Shown in pieces: positions 1 to 54,921 of a DNA stretch of 64,000 nt. The notes beneath the pieces were generated by a model that was not told the DNA's origin, did no database searches, and was given only the letters and a program-made list of their open reading frames with translations. Made by a program: the position numbers and the translations under genes. Source of the DNA: Odobenus rosmarus divergens (taxonomy: Eukaryota > Chordata > Mammalia > Carnivora > Odobenidae); contig NW_004451504.1 of NCBI RefSeq assembly GCF_000321225.1, forward strand, positions 196,501 through 260,500, given 5' to 3'. Position 1 is the first letter of the stretch, and each line of letters opens with the position of its first letter.

Positions 1-414
1 GAACTTGTCTTCATTGGTTTAAAAAGAAAAATATTTATACGAAAGTAAGCATCCTAGCCAATATGAAAAATTAACATATTTTAAAAATCCACATTTTAGG
101 CAAACCAATTGTTAAGTGAATTGGGTGTGAATGGGTCAGTTCACCCGAACTAGCCACAGCCTGAACCTTCCCGGTACTAATAAACACACCCCCTATCCTT
201 ACAGGTCTCTGCCCCTCCTCACCTGTGGTAGGCCAGCCTCAAGGGCATCCGATGGGCAGAAAGGACTTTGAGCGGTTCTCAAACTAGAAGCCTACACAAA
301 AGAGTGAATAACCCTGGCCTTTCCAGTGCTAATTTCCAGTGCTGATTTCTCCAAAGAGAAATACTAAAAAGCAACATTGTAGAATAGGAAAACACAAGGT
401 GATTTTTCAGGATT

Positions 415-575
415 ACGTTTTGGAGTAAAGCACATTCAAATTCCAGTTTACTGTGTGACCATCGGCAAGGTATGTCACAAACTAATCCTGGTCTTCTCAT
501 CTGTGAATGGGGACATTTACCGTGTCAGTACCAACCTCCCAGCTTGCTGTAACAATGAGACCGATGGCATGACAC
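415..575 (-). repeat. MIR fragment
   Basis: Reads like the MIR consensus in reverse orientation: TGTGTGACC..CGGCAAGG, then CTTCTCATCTGTGAATGGGGA. Ancient tRNA-derived SINE shared by mammals; family call from memory. Confidence 0.6.
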
Positions 576-2090
576 CAGCTACTGTCAGGAAGTTTCCTGA
601 CAGAAGGGTTGGAGCTCTCAGCAGAAGCAGACAGGCCTGCCCACTGTCCCCTCAGAAGCTGTGCACTGCATCTGTCTTGGCACCAAAGCAGAGAAAGTTT
701 TCTGATGAAGAGGTCACAGCAATTTGAAAAATAAAAAGGGTTTTGCCTGACTCTAGATTTTTTTTTCCCTTACTCTGGTCCTGCCCCAATTTTTTATCCA
801 GAAGACAGCTTTGGGAATTAGAAGGGATGATTTGCAGATACTCCGCAGTCTGCAACTGGCCTATGTGTCTGCCCTCTAACAAATTCAAATTACGTTTAAT
901 CTAGCACTTAAAAAAGAAAAATCTATGATTCTCTTTACACATTGCTTACTTGCTAATCTACATAAAATTCCAATAAGAAACAAAGAAATAAATAATCCTA
1001 GAATTTGTATGGAACCACAAAAGACCCCGAATAGCCAAAGCAGTCTTGAAAAAGAACAAAACTGAAGGCATCACAATCCCAGATTTCAAGTGATATTACA
1101 AAGGTGCAGTGATCAAAACAGTGTGGTACTGGCACAAAATCAGACACATCATCAAAGGAACAGAACAGAGAACCCAGAAATAAATCTATGATTATATGGT
1201 CAATTAATCTGCAACAAAGCAGGAAAGAATATGCAATGGGAAAAAGACAGTTTCTTCAACAAGTGGTGTTGGGAAAACTAGATAGCTACATGCAAAAGAA
1301 TGCAACTGGACCACTTTCTTAAGTGGTCCACACTTAAAAATAAACTCAAAATGGATTAATCAGGACCTAAGTGTGAGACCTGAAATCATAAAAATCCTAG
1401 AAGAGAGCACAAGCAGTAATTTCTCTGACACTGGCCATAGCAACATTTTTCTAGAGGTTTCCTGAGGCAAGGGAAACAAAAGCAAAAATAAACTACTGGG
1501 ACTACATCAAAATGAAAAGCACAGCAAAGGAAACACTCAACAAAACTAAAAGACAACCTGCTGAATGGGAGAAGATATTTGCAAATGACATATCTGATAG
1601 TATCCAAAATACATAAAGAACGGATACAACTCAACACCCAAAAAACAAATAATCCAAGATATTTTTCCAAAGCAGACATCCAGATGGCCAACAGACACAT
1701 GGAAAGATGCTCAACATCACTCATCATCAGGGAAATGCAAATCAAAACCACAATGAGATATCACCTCATACCTGTCAGAATGGCTAAAGTCAAAAACCCA
1801 AGAAATAACAAGTGTTAACGAGGATGTGAAGAAAAATAAACACTCATGTACTGCTGGTGGGAATGCAAGCTGGTGCAGCCACTGTGGAAGGGAGTATGGA
1901 GTTTCCTCAACCTCAAAATATTAAAAATGGAATTATCATATGAGCCAGTAGTTCCACTACTGGGTATTTACCCAAAGATTATGAAAACACTAACTCGGAA
2001 AGTTATATGCAACCCTATGTTTATTGCAGCATTATTTACAACAGCCAAATTATGGAAGCAGTCCATCGATAGATGAATGGATAAAGATGT

Positions 2091-2125
2091 CACACACACT
2101 CACACACACACACACACACACACAC
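2091..2125. repeat. (CA)n microsatellite inside L1
   Basis: Seventeen CA units with one CT interruption near 2099. It occupies the position where L1 normally reads TATACACAATGG, so it grew from L1 sequence. Confidence 0.9.
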
Positions 2126-2311
2126 TGGATTATTACTCAGCCATGAAAAAGAATGAAATCTTGCCATTTGTGACAACATGGATGGATCTACAGAGCATAA
2201 TGCTAAGCGAGATAGTCAGAGAAAGACAAATACCATATGATCTCACTCATATGTGGAATTTAAGGAACAAACGAACAAAGGAAAAAAGAGACAAACCAAA
2301 AACCAGATTCT

Positions 2312-2515
2312 TTTTTTTTTTTTTTTAAAGACTTTATTTATTTGACAGAGAGAGAGAGACAGCGAGGGAGGGAACACAAGCAGGGGGGGTGAGAGAGGCA
2401 GAAGCAGGCTTCCCGCAGAGCAGGGAGCCCAATGCGGGGCTCGATCCCAGGACCCTGGGATTATGACCTGAGCCGAAGGCAGACGCTTAACCGACTGAGC
2501 CACCCAGGTGCCCCC
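2312..2515 (-). mobile_element. Can-SINE (tRNA-Lys-derived), in L1
   Basis: Reverse-oriented copy: T-tract, AAAGACTTTATTTATTTGACA, then CCGACTGAGCCACCCAGGTG at the far end. Flanked by the direct repeat AAAACCAGATTCTT (about 2298-2312 and 2516-2529), the target-site duplication. It inserted after the L1 did. Confidence 0.93.
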
Positions 2516-2961
2516 AAAACCAGATTCTTAACTGCAGAGAACAAACTGATGGTAGCCAGAGGGGAGGTTGGTGGGGGGATGGGTAAAACAGGTGCAGGGG
2601 ATTAGTACACTTATGATGAGCACTGAGTAATATATGGAACTGTTGAATCACTATATTGTACACCTGAAACTAATATAACACTGTATGTTAACTATACCAT
2701 AACTTTTTTAAAAATTAGAAAGTAAAATAAAATAAAAATGAAATAGAAAACTGCAAAAAAATATAAATGATTCCTGATTGAGAGCAGGAAAAAGATAAGA
2801 CAGAATTGGAGTAGTGATTCTCTGACTATATATATTTTAATATAAATTTGTTGAGACTCATAAACATTTTATATGTGCATAACAAAATTCTTAAAATGAA
2901 AAAAATAAAAGCTGAACCAATGATTTAAAAAAATAAATAACACGTTACATTTTCACTCAGA

Positions 2962-3086
2962 AACTCAGTGTTAGACAACTTGCCCATGATCACCAGGACC
3001 TGGTGGACAGAAAGATAGGATCTGTCCTTCCTGAGACTGGAGCTTTTTCCTCTAATCACTGCACCAGCGTCACTTCTTAGTGCTAA
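2962..3086 (+). repeat. MIR fragment (3' part)
   Basis: Resembles the second half of MIR: ACAACTTGCCCATGATCACC, then GGAGC..TCTAATCACTGCACCA. Divergent; family call from memory. Confidence 0.45.
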
Positions 3087-4371
3087 TTAAGCATCACACA
3101 CACTAGTGATGGTCTCAGAAACATAAGGCTCAAGACTGATGCAAAGTGGAGTATAAAACTGAACCCAAAGGCCAAGGTTGGGCAATACCCAGCCTATTAA
3201 TCAGAAAAAAAATAACAGAGTTTTGGGGGTTTTTTTCCCTCCCACTATTACCTAGGAACTTTCAGTGGGGCAGGTTTTAGGCTACTTGCTCCAACTAATG
3301 GATACAAAATTTGAAGAAACTGGTGACAGTAATTGGCTAAAATAATTATTTACAAATAAAATTCACCAAATTTGATCTGATACAAACTTTAAACTTTAGT
3401 GGAATCTAAAACACAACCTCTTCCCAACGTTGGATTTCCTAAATCTTAGCTTGGACCAAAGCTCAAATCACCACAGACCGTTTTGGCTAACCCAACCAAG
3501 AACTAAAATTGTTAGTTAAAACTTTAAGGCTGATGAGCTTTCCAGGGCAAAGGCTGAAATGCTAAAGCCTAGGTCTGAAAGCAGCTCTGACGTGAAAACA
3601 AGCATTCCTTCCACTGCCACACAGAAGAGGTGTTTGCTAAATGTTTCTAATTACCTAATGTGATAAAATGGCAGTCAAGATGGATGGCTTAATGGGCAAT
3701 TTTGCTAAGTACAAATTCTAGCATGTGCCAAGCCCGCACAGACCCAGTATCCTATGGAATTCGTACACTAGGGACTAGGCATCCCTACCCCAATGCCACC
3801 TCCCCCCCGAAGCAGCAACTCAAGCCTTTCACTGAACAAAAAGCCTAGACCTCAGCTCTTATTCTCCATAGGGCCTTAACCTTCCAGTTGGTTTGTGTCT
3901 GTTCACACCTCAAACACCCAGATGGGATTCTCCTTCCCATCTTCTCCCCACGGTAACCAATATAGCAGGTTTCAAGTAAAACACAAGTCAGAGCCCCTTA
4001 AATACTTCTACTTCTAATCCTTCATTAATGGAAACTCCATTGCTTTGGATGTTACAATCTTCCATGGTGACCAAAAATTACAGCAAGAATTCCCCAATAA
4101 TTCTAAGTAAAGTTTTCATAATTTCTGTGGTTTAGCAACCAGCCATTACTAAGAAAAAGGTTAACAAAAAAAATTAACGTCCATTGGAATGTAAATTCCA
4201 TGAAGCCAACAACTAGACAAGTGTAAACACAGAATTTGAAAATACTTGTCAAATAAACAAGGGGAGGGCGGTATTATTTTCTTTGGGTTTCTGGCCTCAC
4301 TTTACTGTACATTTATTTCCCCCTTTATCCTAAATGCATTACCCTCTTTAAAAATTTCATTCTTAAGATGT

Positions 4372-5022
4372 GCATACACATAGACACTGGAATATTACAC
4401 AGCCATGTAAAAGGATGAGATCTTGACATTTGGGATGACATGGATGGACCTAGAGGGTATTATGCTGAGAAATAAGTCAGGGAAAGACAAACACCATATG
4501 ATTTCATCTGTACATGGAATCTAAAAAACAGATGAGTAAACAAAAACCAAAATCAGACCTATAAGTAACGGAGTAAACTAATGATTGCCAAAGTGAGAAA
4601 GAATGAGCAAAATGGGTGAAAGGGAGTGGGAGAGGCAGGCTTCCAGTTATGAAATGAGTAAGTCATAGCACAGGGAATACAGTCCAGGATATGAACAGCA
4701 CTGCATGATGACAGATGGTAGTTACATTTGTGCTGAGCACAGCATAACTTAGAGAGTTGAGGGGCACCTGGGTGGCTCAGTCATTAAGCATCTGCCTTCG
4801 GCTCAGGTCGTGATCCCAGGGTCCTGCGATCGAGCCCTGCATCAGGCTCCCTGCTCTGCGGGAAGCCTGCTTCTCCCTCTCTCACTCCCCCTGCTTGGGT
4901 TCCCTCTCTCGCTGTGTCTGTCAAATAAATAAAATCTTTAAAAAAATGAAATAACTTACAGAGAAGTTGAATCACCATGTTGTACATCTGAAATTAATGT
5001 AACATTGTGTAACTATAAAGTT
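4372..5022 (+). mobile_element. L1 LINE 3' end, decayed
   Basis: Sense-oriented ORF2 end (CTGGAATATTACACAGCCAT, GACATGGATGGACCTAGAGG) running into a 3' UTR with TTGTACATCTGAAATTAATG. Interrupted by a Can-SINE at 4761-4946. Confidence 0.88.
4761..4946 (+). mobile_element. Can-SINE in L1
   Basis: Head GGGGCACCTGGGTGGCTCAG, tail AAATAAATAAAATCTTTAAAA. Flanks ATAACTTAGAGAGTTGA and ATAACTTACAGAGAAGTTGA form an imperfect target-site duplication. Confidence 0.92.
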
Positions 5023-5917
5023 TTTTTTTTAGATTTCATTCTTAGCCATTTCAAGTCTAAGCCATTTCAAACCCTTCTGGAAATGGAGAATCTTCATGCT
5101 TTCCTATAGCATATTTGCTTAACAATAGCCAAATCTAAAACTCTTCATTAAAAGTACTACAAGGGCAAGAGGGAGCTGATGGAAAATACCAGTAGTCCTC
5201 GCAGCTCATCTTTCTCCCACCCACCACAGCATCCAAGTCTACTTTGTAGGGATTAGATTACCAGTCTGTGACAGAACAGAACCAACTCTGGGAAACCAAC
5301 CCGGGGAGTGTGTCCAATAAACTTCTTGGGAGGTCCAGAGGACTAACAACCAACCTGGCCACATAAAATAGTCTGTGAACCGTGCTATACAATTCAAGGA
5401 CACCAACAAGGCTCACTATACCACGGTCCTGCAAATGTACCCTTTTATTTCCTTCTAAATCAAAGGCAAGTCGAGAACAATGTAGAATGGCAGGGAGAAA
5501 AAAAAAAACTTTAGGGTCAGACATGGAGAGAAATTACGATCTTTGACATATTATTTAAGCTAATTTGTCTACTGTAAATTACTGGTGTACGTCCATGCTC
5601 TTTTTCCCTGTATCAGTGCATTCCCAGCTTAACATTAACCATTAACCTCAAGTATGCCTACTAAAAAGAATCTGATATAACCCTAAGGACAAGTTGCCCC
5701 ATTACTCCCAAAAGTACTACTTCACTTGATTATGATATACTCAAAGGTAGGAGTTTGAGCTAATTCCCCTCCAGCTGTCCAGTTGCTGGAGAATGCACGT
5801 TAAGGGTTAGATCAAAGTTTAAGGAACGAGTGATATGCTAATGTCCTCTGGTCTGGTCTTCACAGTCTTACTGCACCGGCCATAAAACACCTGCCAGCAT
5901 ATGATTTTACTTGGGGC

Positions 5918-5931
5918 GGGGGGGGGGGGGG
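5918..5931. repeat. Poly-G run (14 G)
   Basis: Fourteen consecutive G preceded by GGGGC. Nothing else explains it; could fold as a G-quadruplex or be an assembly-sensitive homopolymer. Confidence 0.9.
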
Positions 5932-6228
5932 AGTGAAAATTCAGCAATCTGTTTTAAAGGTTTCCTGTTAAAGGAAGTACACACTGGTCAGAACTTGCTG
6001 CTAAAAGGAATAGTAAGACTACTATTGGGAATCAAGGAAACCACCTTGAGCCCAATCTACAATTTTAAATAGGGCCCAGCAATGGAAATGATAAAATTTG
6101 GCCTCCCCCTCAATGGAAATGGCTGAGGCGGTCATGGGTAATAACGAACTAGATGTTTCATTAGGTTCCTTCTAACTTTGAGATCTTATGAACATATTTT
6201 TAAAATTAAAAAAAAAATACCTCGTGAA

Positions 6229-6250
6229 GTGTGTGTGTGTGTGTGTGTGT
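6229..6250. repeat. (GT)n microsatellite
   Basis: Eleven perfect GT units. Confidence 0.95.
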
Positions 6251-9200
6251 TATATCCATCCACCCAACAGTTTTGGCAGATGGCAAAAATCATACTTGCA
6301 AAATTACCAAGAATTTTCATTGTCAAGAAACCAGTGTCCACATCTGGGTCACTTTACAAGATAAAGGCCACAATGATATAGTTTCCTTAAAAGACATCTA
6401 ACCCATAACATAATTCTCATATAACCTAGGAGAGTTAACAAAAATTTTAGGCAAAATCTCTATCTTTAAAATCAGTATTAGAGTGTCAAAAATTCTAGTG
6501 GGCCATTCAAGGAGACCACACAAAAAACAGCTTAATTGAATGATAGCAGCCTAAGCTTCTAGCAGTGATAGGTGAAAAATACACAAATTACATTAATTAT
6601 GACTAAGATCATTAACAACCCGTAAACCAATACTTAAGTACAGCTAATGCTTCTTGAGATTGTCAAATTTAAGATTTTGAGGCTGCTGTCTAGAAGAAAC
6701 AGGCTTTCTATAGAAATTGTAGTCATATTTTCTAAATGAAACAATTTACTGAACCAAATTAGGATGAATTATGAGTGTTTTTAAGAATCTGCAAAAATAA
6801 TTACTGTACAGTTGGGAAGTGTGTCCTATTTGCAAATAATACGTCCTGAGCATTCATTCCATGAACTTAAGGATAAAAATGGGAATGGGAAGCAAGTCTA
6901 AATTAAAGAGATGTAGTAGTCTAATAGTGCAGTAAAGCTCCTTCTATTAGTCTTGGCACAGTGTCCAGGCACTGTCGGTTCTCTGCTGGGGGTGGCTTTC
7001 TTGGCTGTGAAGGCAGATCATGCCCTCTGTCACTCATGGGGAGCAGTTCTGCCCAACTGTCTCTTTTCAACAACTTTATCATCAATCTCTTTATTAACAG
7101 CTCCACTGCAGTCAGAAAACGCAAACAAGGACCAATTCTCATGCCAGATTTCTGGAAATCACATAGCACCAGGCACCACACAGTGTGAAAGTTTGTAAGG
7201 AGGGTGTTGTGCCAAGAGAGAGACAGCATCCACAAGGAACAAGCACAAAGTTGGGACATTTTGCATTATTACAGTAAAATACATATACCTACTTTCTTAT
7301 GCCTAAAATTTGAAAAGAACCCAAATATCCACATATGTGTGTATATATGGGGATTTAAAGGGGAATAGCAGTGGCACGAGATCATTTTACTCCCCAGAAA
7401 TAACTGCTATTTTGCATTTCCATAAGTCTTCTTAAAGCAAAAATTTATTATACCAAAAAAAATTTTTTTTAACGATTTTAGGACTATATGACATTATTAG
7501 AAAACACACAAGACTGAGAGAACTGTCTGCAAGGAGCTATAAGAAACCCATAAAACTAAAATTCTTGAATTATTCAAAATACATATTTTCAGACTGAAAT
7601 CTGTTGAATCAGAAAATAGCATCTTACAAATTAATTAAATGAAACACTCCTAAAAGGCTTACAGTCTTTTTAAGAAACTTGGGTTTCCTTTTTTTTTTTT
7701 TAATCGGGTCATAATCACCTAATATGAAATTAAAAGCATCCAAGTTAGGTGAAAACAGAGTATAGTCTGGATACTTCCACATATTGAGATGCATGAGACT
7801 CACACTAGGTGATAATTTATCATTTTCACTGTTAATTACATTATACTCAGCCTGAGACTTAAACTTAATGGTTTTCCCTCTAATCTGTTTATATTTCTAT
7901 CCATTGATGCAATGGTTTGAAAAATATTCAACTATAGGTAAAGCAATTTTTATAAAATGTACTGAAGACTGTGACAGTATGTAACTGAATTTATACTGTT
8001 CCAAATAATGTATTTTTGCTGTAGTATGTCTCAGGTCACTGGTCTTATGGCTGCGAGGTCTGTGCTCAGGTGGAAAAAAGCAACTCTGCTGCTAAGACTG
8101 TCAGTGGCAAGTTCAAGCACAGGTTTAATCAGCTCTGGGAGCTCCTAGACCCTCACCATTTATTCCATGTTGTAAAACAAAATCTACATGGCCTTTAGGC
8201 TTTCCCTGGTCAATTCTGGCACCTAAGGAAGAGGGACGGTTTGAGGGTGTAGCATAAATCCATTCTCACCAGTAAAAAACAAACAAGAACAACACATACT
8301 AAACAAAACTCTAAGCTGGGTGGCAAGGAGGAAACTATTTTTGATTTAAGGGATTATCCTGTACCTTAGAAATATCACAGCAAAAAATATAAAGCTTTGA
8401 TGAAAGCACACAACAGACTACTTCTATTTTTCATTTCGAAAGAGGATCCATTTCCCATCCTACCAGTGCAATTTAAAGATACCCAAAACAGAAAGTGAAT
8501 GCACTGTCTTATTTAAAGCGTATTTTCAAAGTTAACATTTTAAACAGTTGGTGGTTAAGCTATAAAATCTAAACAATACTCTGCCCTTTTTAGATATGAT
8601 TTTTAGCTATCTGTAAATGTGAAGCGTTTTTTAAAAAGGTAATTGCAGGAAGAAAGCATAATAACCGAAATCACCACCTTTCACACAAACCTGAGCTTTC
8701 TGAAAATGTGAACTTGAGCATAGCCTTAATTCTACCCTTTTGAGGAAAGGCCTGTGTATTGGGAGATGAGGGAAGAAAAAAAATGCACTTAAAATTCCAT
8801 CCCGTTCAGCAAAATCCATGTATGATTGATCACTGATCAGCTACAGTGATGTTTGCAGAGCACTGAGACAGAAGTATGTCTCTGAGGAAGAGAAGTTGAA
8901 ATGAATTCCCAAGTACATAAAATCAGTTCTAGGATCAAGTATATGCAACCACTTCTAAAATACATGGCTCAGAAATACTGATGCCATCTTTCCTGGTGCC
9001 AATAAAGCTACATAAGATGTCACAAGGATGTTTAAACTGGTAAGTATAGAGAAAGGATGAATAAATTGATTACACAAATATAAAAAACAAACACTACACA
9101 GAATTAAATAGACCACTTGTCGCTATATGACTGAAAGTCGTGTTTATTACAGAACACTTAATATTTCATGGACCAGCAAGTTCAGCTCTTAAGACAGCAC

Positions 9201-10629
9201 CCATTTGTGATTCTGGTTTGAAAAAAAAAAAAAACAAACTAACAGTAAAGGAATAAAACAGAGAATTAAAAAAAAAAATACCAAAACATACAATTCAGGC
9301 TAAAAGCAACTAATTTTCCTTGTGCTGTTCTTTTATTAGAATTAAAATAGAAAAAACTATATCCAAAGGATTATTCAATGCCTTTTTAGATAGTTTCTCT
9401 TTTTGCTTAAATGTATTTAAGTGCACAAACAGCATTCCCAGGGCTTGTTCTACAAGCTTATGTATGTTAATGATTTACCCTTTCATACATCAATTACTAC
9501 TTGGAGCTGCTGATCACTTATTGCTACCTTGAGTGCAGCCAGAATTAATACTACGCAGAGCTCTAAAACATTTTTCTGTGTGGAGAAAAAAAACAGAGGT
9601 GTTAATTAGAAAAATACAAACTTTATTCCAGAATATACCCAGAGCCACAAAACACACCTTTACTTGTTTTACTAATTCAGCAAGATGCATGAAAAGCCAA
9701 AAGACCGTGTGGGTGATCAAAGTCAGAAAGTGGGCTATTCAGTCCCATGTTTAGGTGTCTCTCGAGGTAGAGGAAGTCCCGCAAATTCAACTCTGTAGGT
9801 GTGAACAATGGAGGCAAGGGTAATTTGTACAGTATCTTCCCTTTTCCTAATACTCCCAAAAGCTTAATGAAGTCACCCCATGTTGCAGTCGTACATTGTT
9901 TTATATATAATAAAGGTATTAGAATTTGGAATTTCAGGAACGAAATACACAAGACTGCATGTCCATTAGAATAATGACTTTAACATCAGGAGGTCCATCC
10001 CTCCACTCAAGGCACTTAAGAGAGCCATACTCAGGAGTTGGCCATTACAAACATACAAAGCAGTTCTCTCCTAACCCATGAGTTTAGTATGCAATGTTGA
10101 GCATCTGGGGGTTTAAGAAAAGCAGTATCTGATTTGGGTTTGGTAAAATGAGAAAGAGAAGATCCTAGTTGGTTTGTGGTCTATAATCCTAAACCCACTG
10201 AAAAACAACAGTGCCACCTGCTGACATAGAAATAATTGAAAACCAACTTTGAAAAGGAAACCAATCAGCAGTACACTGTCTATGTGCACGAAACAAATAT
10301 ACAGAAAAGGCATATAGTCTACATACACAAAATAAATACTGTAGACAATGGGACAGCTGAGAGTGAATTATTAGTAACTACATTCACGTTTTCCTCCCAA
10401 ATGATCATTTATATGAAAAACAGTGATCATGAAGATATCAATTAATACTAGGCTGCCACTAACAGTATAAATTAACCAGAAGCAAATCTTTTCTAAATGT
10501 AAGCAAAGTAAATTCTTTTGCAAATCTTCACTTATGGCCATACCATAAACTTAAAAGTAGAACCAATTTATCACTGAAAAAACAAGAGAAATAAAGTCAG
10601 TCAAAAGAAACCAGCCAACTGTGGGATTG

Positions 10630-12691
10630 TGCTGTTTTTTTTTTTATTGTGTTTTCAATGGAGAAATACATCATCTGTTTACAAAATAGCTCTTGAAAAA
10701 TACAAGGAGTACAGATACTATAAAACAAAGCAAACTCCAGTCATGAGACACTACATACATCATGCGAAAGCAACAGTCTGATCTCCAGGTTATGAAAACT
10801 AGAATTAAAAAGTCATTACACAGAAAAGGTCCAAGTTTCCAGCTTGGCAAAACTTGGGTGCAGTTACATGAAACGTTTAATAAACTGAATTTTTTTTTCC
10901 CCAATGTGTAAACAAAATGACAAGACTAAATCTGTGCCTGGCAATTTCAATCTAACTCTGAAGCTACACAAAACACACAGACACCTTGTACACTTCACCT
11001 GTTAGCATGACCATCTTTTTTTCTTAGGTGGTGGGAGGAAGGGCAAGGTGAGTGTGCGGAGCAAAGATGTGGGAAGCGGAAACACTGTCTACTAGACATC
11101 ATAAGGTACGGTGAAAAGAAAGCCTCAATTAATGCATAGCCTAAGGGGAAAGACTACACTCCAACTTTGGAAAATTAATTTAGAAGGACAGGGGAAGAGT
11201 TTAAGTAACTGCAGTTTAACATGAAAAATGCACGTGTGTAAGAATGGAGCACAATGGAAGATTCATAAACATGCTCATCAGAAAATCTGTTAGGTCTGCT
11301 TTGTCCAGATTAGGAAAGAATAAACTAAGTTTATCAACATCTGGCACCCCTCATACTTCGTGAAGATGGATGCTCTGCTGCTTAATTATGAGGACTTCTT
11401 TTCTTTGCAGAAAGGAGTTCCTAACCTATTGATCGGATAAAACAAAATGAAAAGGAGTAGAGAGCTGACTAGATGACAAGTGCTTGCTAGAAATGATTTT
11501 TAAAATGTTTTTACATGTAAAATTTACTGACAAATTTTGGTCAACCATTTTAAAAATAAAAATTAGTTTAAAATTCTTGGAGAAAATGCCTTTTTGCCCA
11601 CATTTAAAATTGAAAATCAACTTTACTACAGAGAGGAGTTCTGTGGAGTGTACAAAATTCCGCATGTCCAGAGATCAAATGGCCGTCCCGGATAGGGCAT
11701 CATGCATTTTCTTTTAGTCACCCTTAAGTTTCAGCCACAGGACCAAAATTTAGTGTTCTGTGCCACATGGCCACAGGATCATTGGTTTCACATCATGGCT
11801 TAAGAAAATACTGGCATTTTGTTTCTTATGAAATTAAGTTCTACCTTATGCATACAAGCAAAAAGGGAAAAAGAAAAGGGGGAGGGAGCAAAAAGCTTTG
11901 TTTCAAAGACAACAGATTGAAGGCAAAAGAGTATGGAGCTTTAATAAGCTCAAAGAAAAATATTCGCTGGCTGATTGCTGATTTGTATGCACTCTAAACA
12001 ATTCTATAAATAAAACCAATATATCACTTCTTAACCATGACTCCATCAAAACCAACTATTTCCTAATTATTCTTTCAATGTCAAATATATACCCCTAGAG
12101 CTGACATTTCATTTTTAAGGGCTGCAGCTAGTGCACAGGGGCTGGGCTACATGTCCTCTCACCCTTTCTCTGAAGTAGAACAGTACGCCACCGCACAATG
12201 GTATCCAACCTGAAGACTAATGGTAAAGGAAGTTTTTCAGGAAAAAATGAAAATCCATCAAGCTGAAAATCTAAAATTAGTTCTACTTTCTAATAAAAAA
12301 ATACATAAAAGTGCATCATCGAACAAGGAATTCTTATGCCAGTTTGTATTGCAAATTTTCCAAACAATGCATCAAACATAAACCCAATCCAGATGTCAAT
12401 TATGGATACAAATATAGCTTGAGGTGTTTTTTTTGTTTTTTTTTAAAGGCAGTAATTTTTTGAAATTGTTAATGCAACTGTTGCTAACACAATTAATAAT
12501 AGTACTCCTGGCTTCACATACTAACCTGGACTTCCGATCAAGTGCTGATTAGCCCAGTAAGGGAGGTCACAAAAAAAACCTAAATCCATTTTCAGTCATG
12601 TCTAGTCTTGTACCCTCCATTCTCCTTTTTTAGCATTTGAAGACAACAGGTTGAGTTGGCAGATATTGTTTATGGACCCCTGAGGTTGTTT
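10630..12691 (-). other. PAPOLA: PAPOLA 3' UTR
   Basis: About 2.06 kb from the stop codon to a canonical AATAAA with a U/G-rich stretch just beyond it. The length fits a PAPOLA mRNA of roughly 4.5 kb (from memory). No interspersed repeat is obvious inside, which is usual for a constrained UTR. Upstream ATTAAA hexamers at 11940-11945 and 10876-10881 could serve as proximal signals. The end point is inferred. Confidence 0.7.
10643..10648 (-). terminator. PAPOLA: PAPOLA poly(A) signal AATAAA
   Basis: On the minus strand the sequence reads aacacAATAAAaaaaaaaaacagcac, then about 20 nt on a GT-rich element ggctggtttcttttg. This order (hexamer, A-rich cleavage zone, U/G-rich element) is the standard layout and predicts cleavage near 10620-10632. 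Confidence 0.65.
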
Positions 12692-54106
<41,415 letters not shown>

Positions 54107-54902
54107 TAAACACAGTTGGTTTCCTGCCATATCCAAAAAGACTCCTTTCAAAAGGCATCTTACAGCAAAAAGTAACCAACCAAAAGCAAGTGACCAAAAA
54201 GAAAACTCTGTCCCACTCCAAGGATTTTACCTTTGTCATTACCTAAATATCTAAATAAACTATAAGAATCCAGATCAAATATAATGGTAGAGAAAACACA
54301 ACTTAGAATATGGTGAACTGAGAAACTACTTCTTGAAAAGGAGCCAAAATCTGTTATACTGTTATTTCTAAAGCAATGATAAACACGCTATAAACACTAT
54401 TTAACCAATACAAGAGATTCCCCACAAACAGAACTTAGTATCTGACTCACAGTGAATAAAATTCATAAAACACAGAGCCAATAACAAAGATAACTTGCGG
54501 AATGCGGGGCACTGTAGTCACACACTTAAGCTTATTACACATTCCTGGTGAGGGGTTCACACTTCAACAGTGATGCTAGTCTAAAAGGTTTTTCTTCCCC
54601 CATTTTAAGAGAAATTCCAGATTTTTACAATCAGTAGGATTTTACTGTAACTGGTTAAATACAAAAAGGCATGGCATGCTTGAAATGCTTTAGAGGAAAT
54701 TAATTTGACTCAAGTATTTTTTTTGATGAAACTCATTCATGTTTCTCATCCTCTTTGTTAAAATAATTTTAAGTCAATGGACAAGACCTCTAAAGAGAAG
54801 CAGCACAATAACAAGTCAAATACCATAAAAAATGAAGAATGGGCTAAGAACCTATTTATTTCTCCCAAATCTGTTCCTTAAAAAAATTGAAGTGTTTGTT
54901 TT

Positions 54903-54921
54903 ACACACACACACACACACA
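54903..54921. repeat. (AC)n microsatellite
   Basis: Nine AC units in intron 1. Confidence 0.9.

Larger units (their letters stand above)
990..2710 (+). mobile_element. L1 LINE 3' end (ORF2 tail and 3' UTR), decayed
   Basis: Matches the end of L1 ORF2 in the sense direction: TGGAACCACAAAAGACCCCG, later GTACTGCTGGTGGGAATGCA and CCACTACTGGGTATTTACCC, ending in the carnivore-type 3' UTR with TTGTACACCTGAAACTAATA and an A-rich tail. Frame is broken by stops, so it is inactive. Interrupted by a Can-SINE at 2312-2515 and by a (CA)n at 2091-2125. Confidence 0.9.
1..10629. other. Intergenic DNA downstream of PAPOLA
   Basis: No coding gene is supported. It holds two L1 3' ends (990-2710, 4372-5022), each with a Can-SINE inside, MIR fragments near 415-575 and 2962-3086, a (CA)n at 2091-2125, a (GT)n at 6229-6250 and a 14-G run at 5918-5931. 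From 5023 to 10629 I recognise no repeat family; the open frames there are short and unsupported. Confidence 0.8.

Noticed and set aside
1386..1751. 121-codon minus-strand open frame
   Set aside because: It is the antisense shadow of L1 ORF2 sequence.
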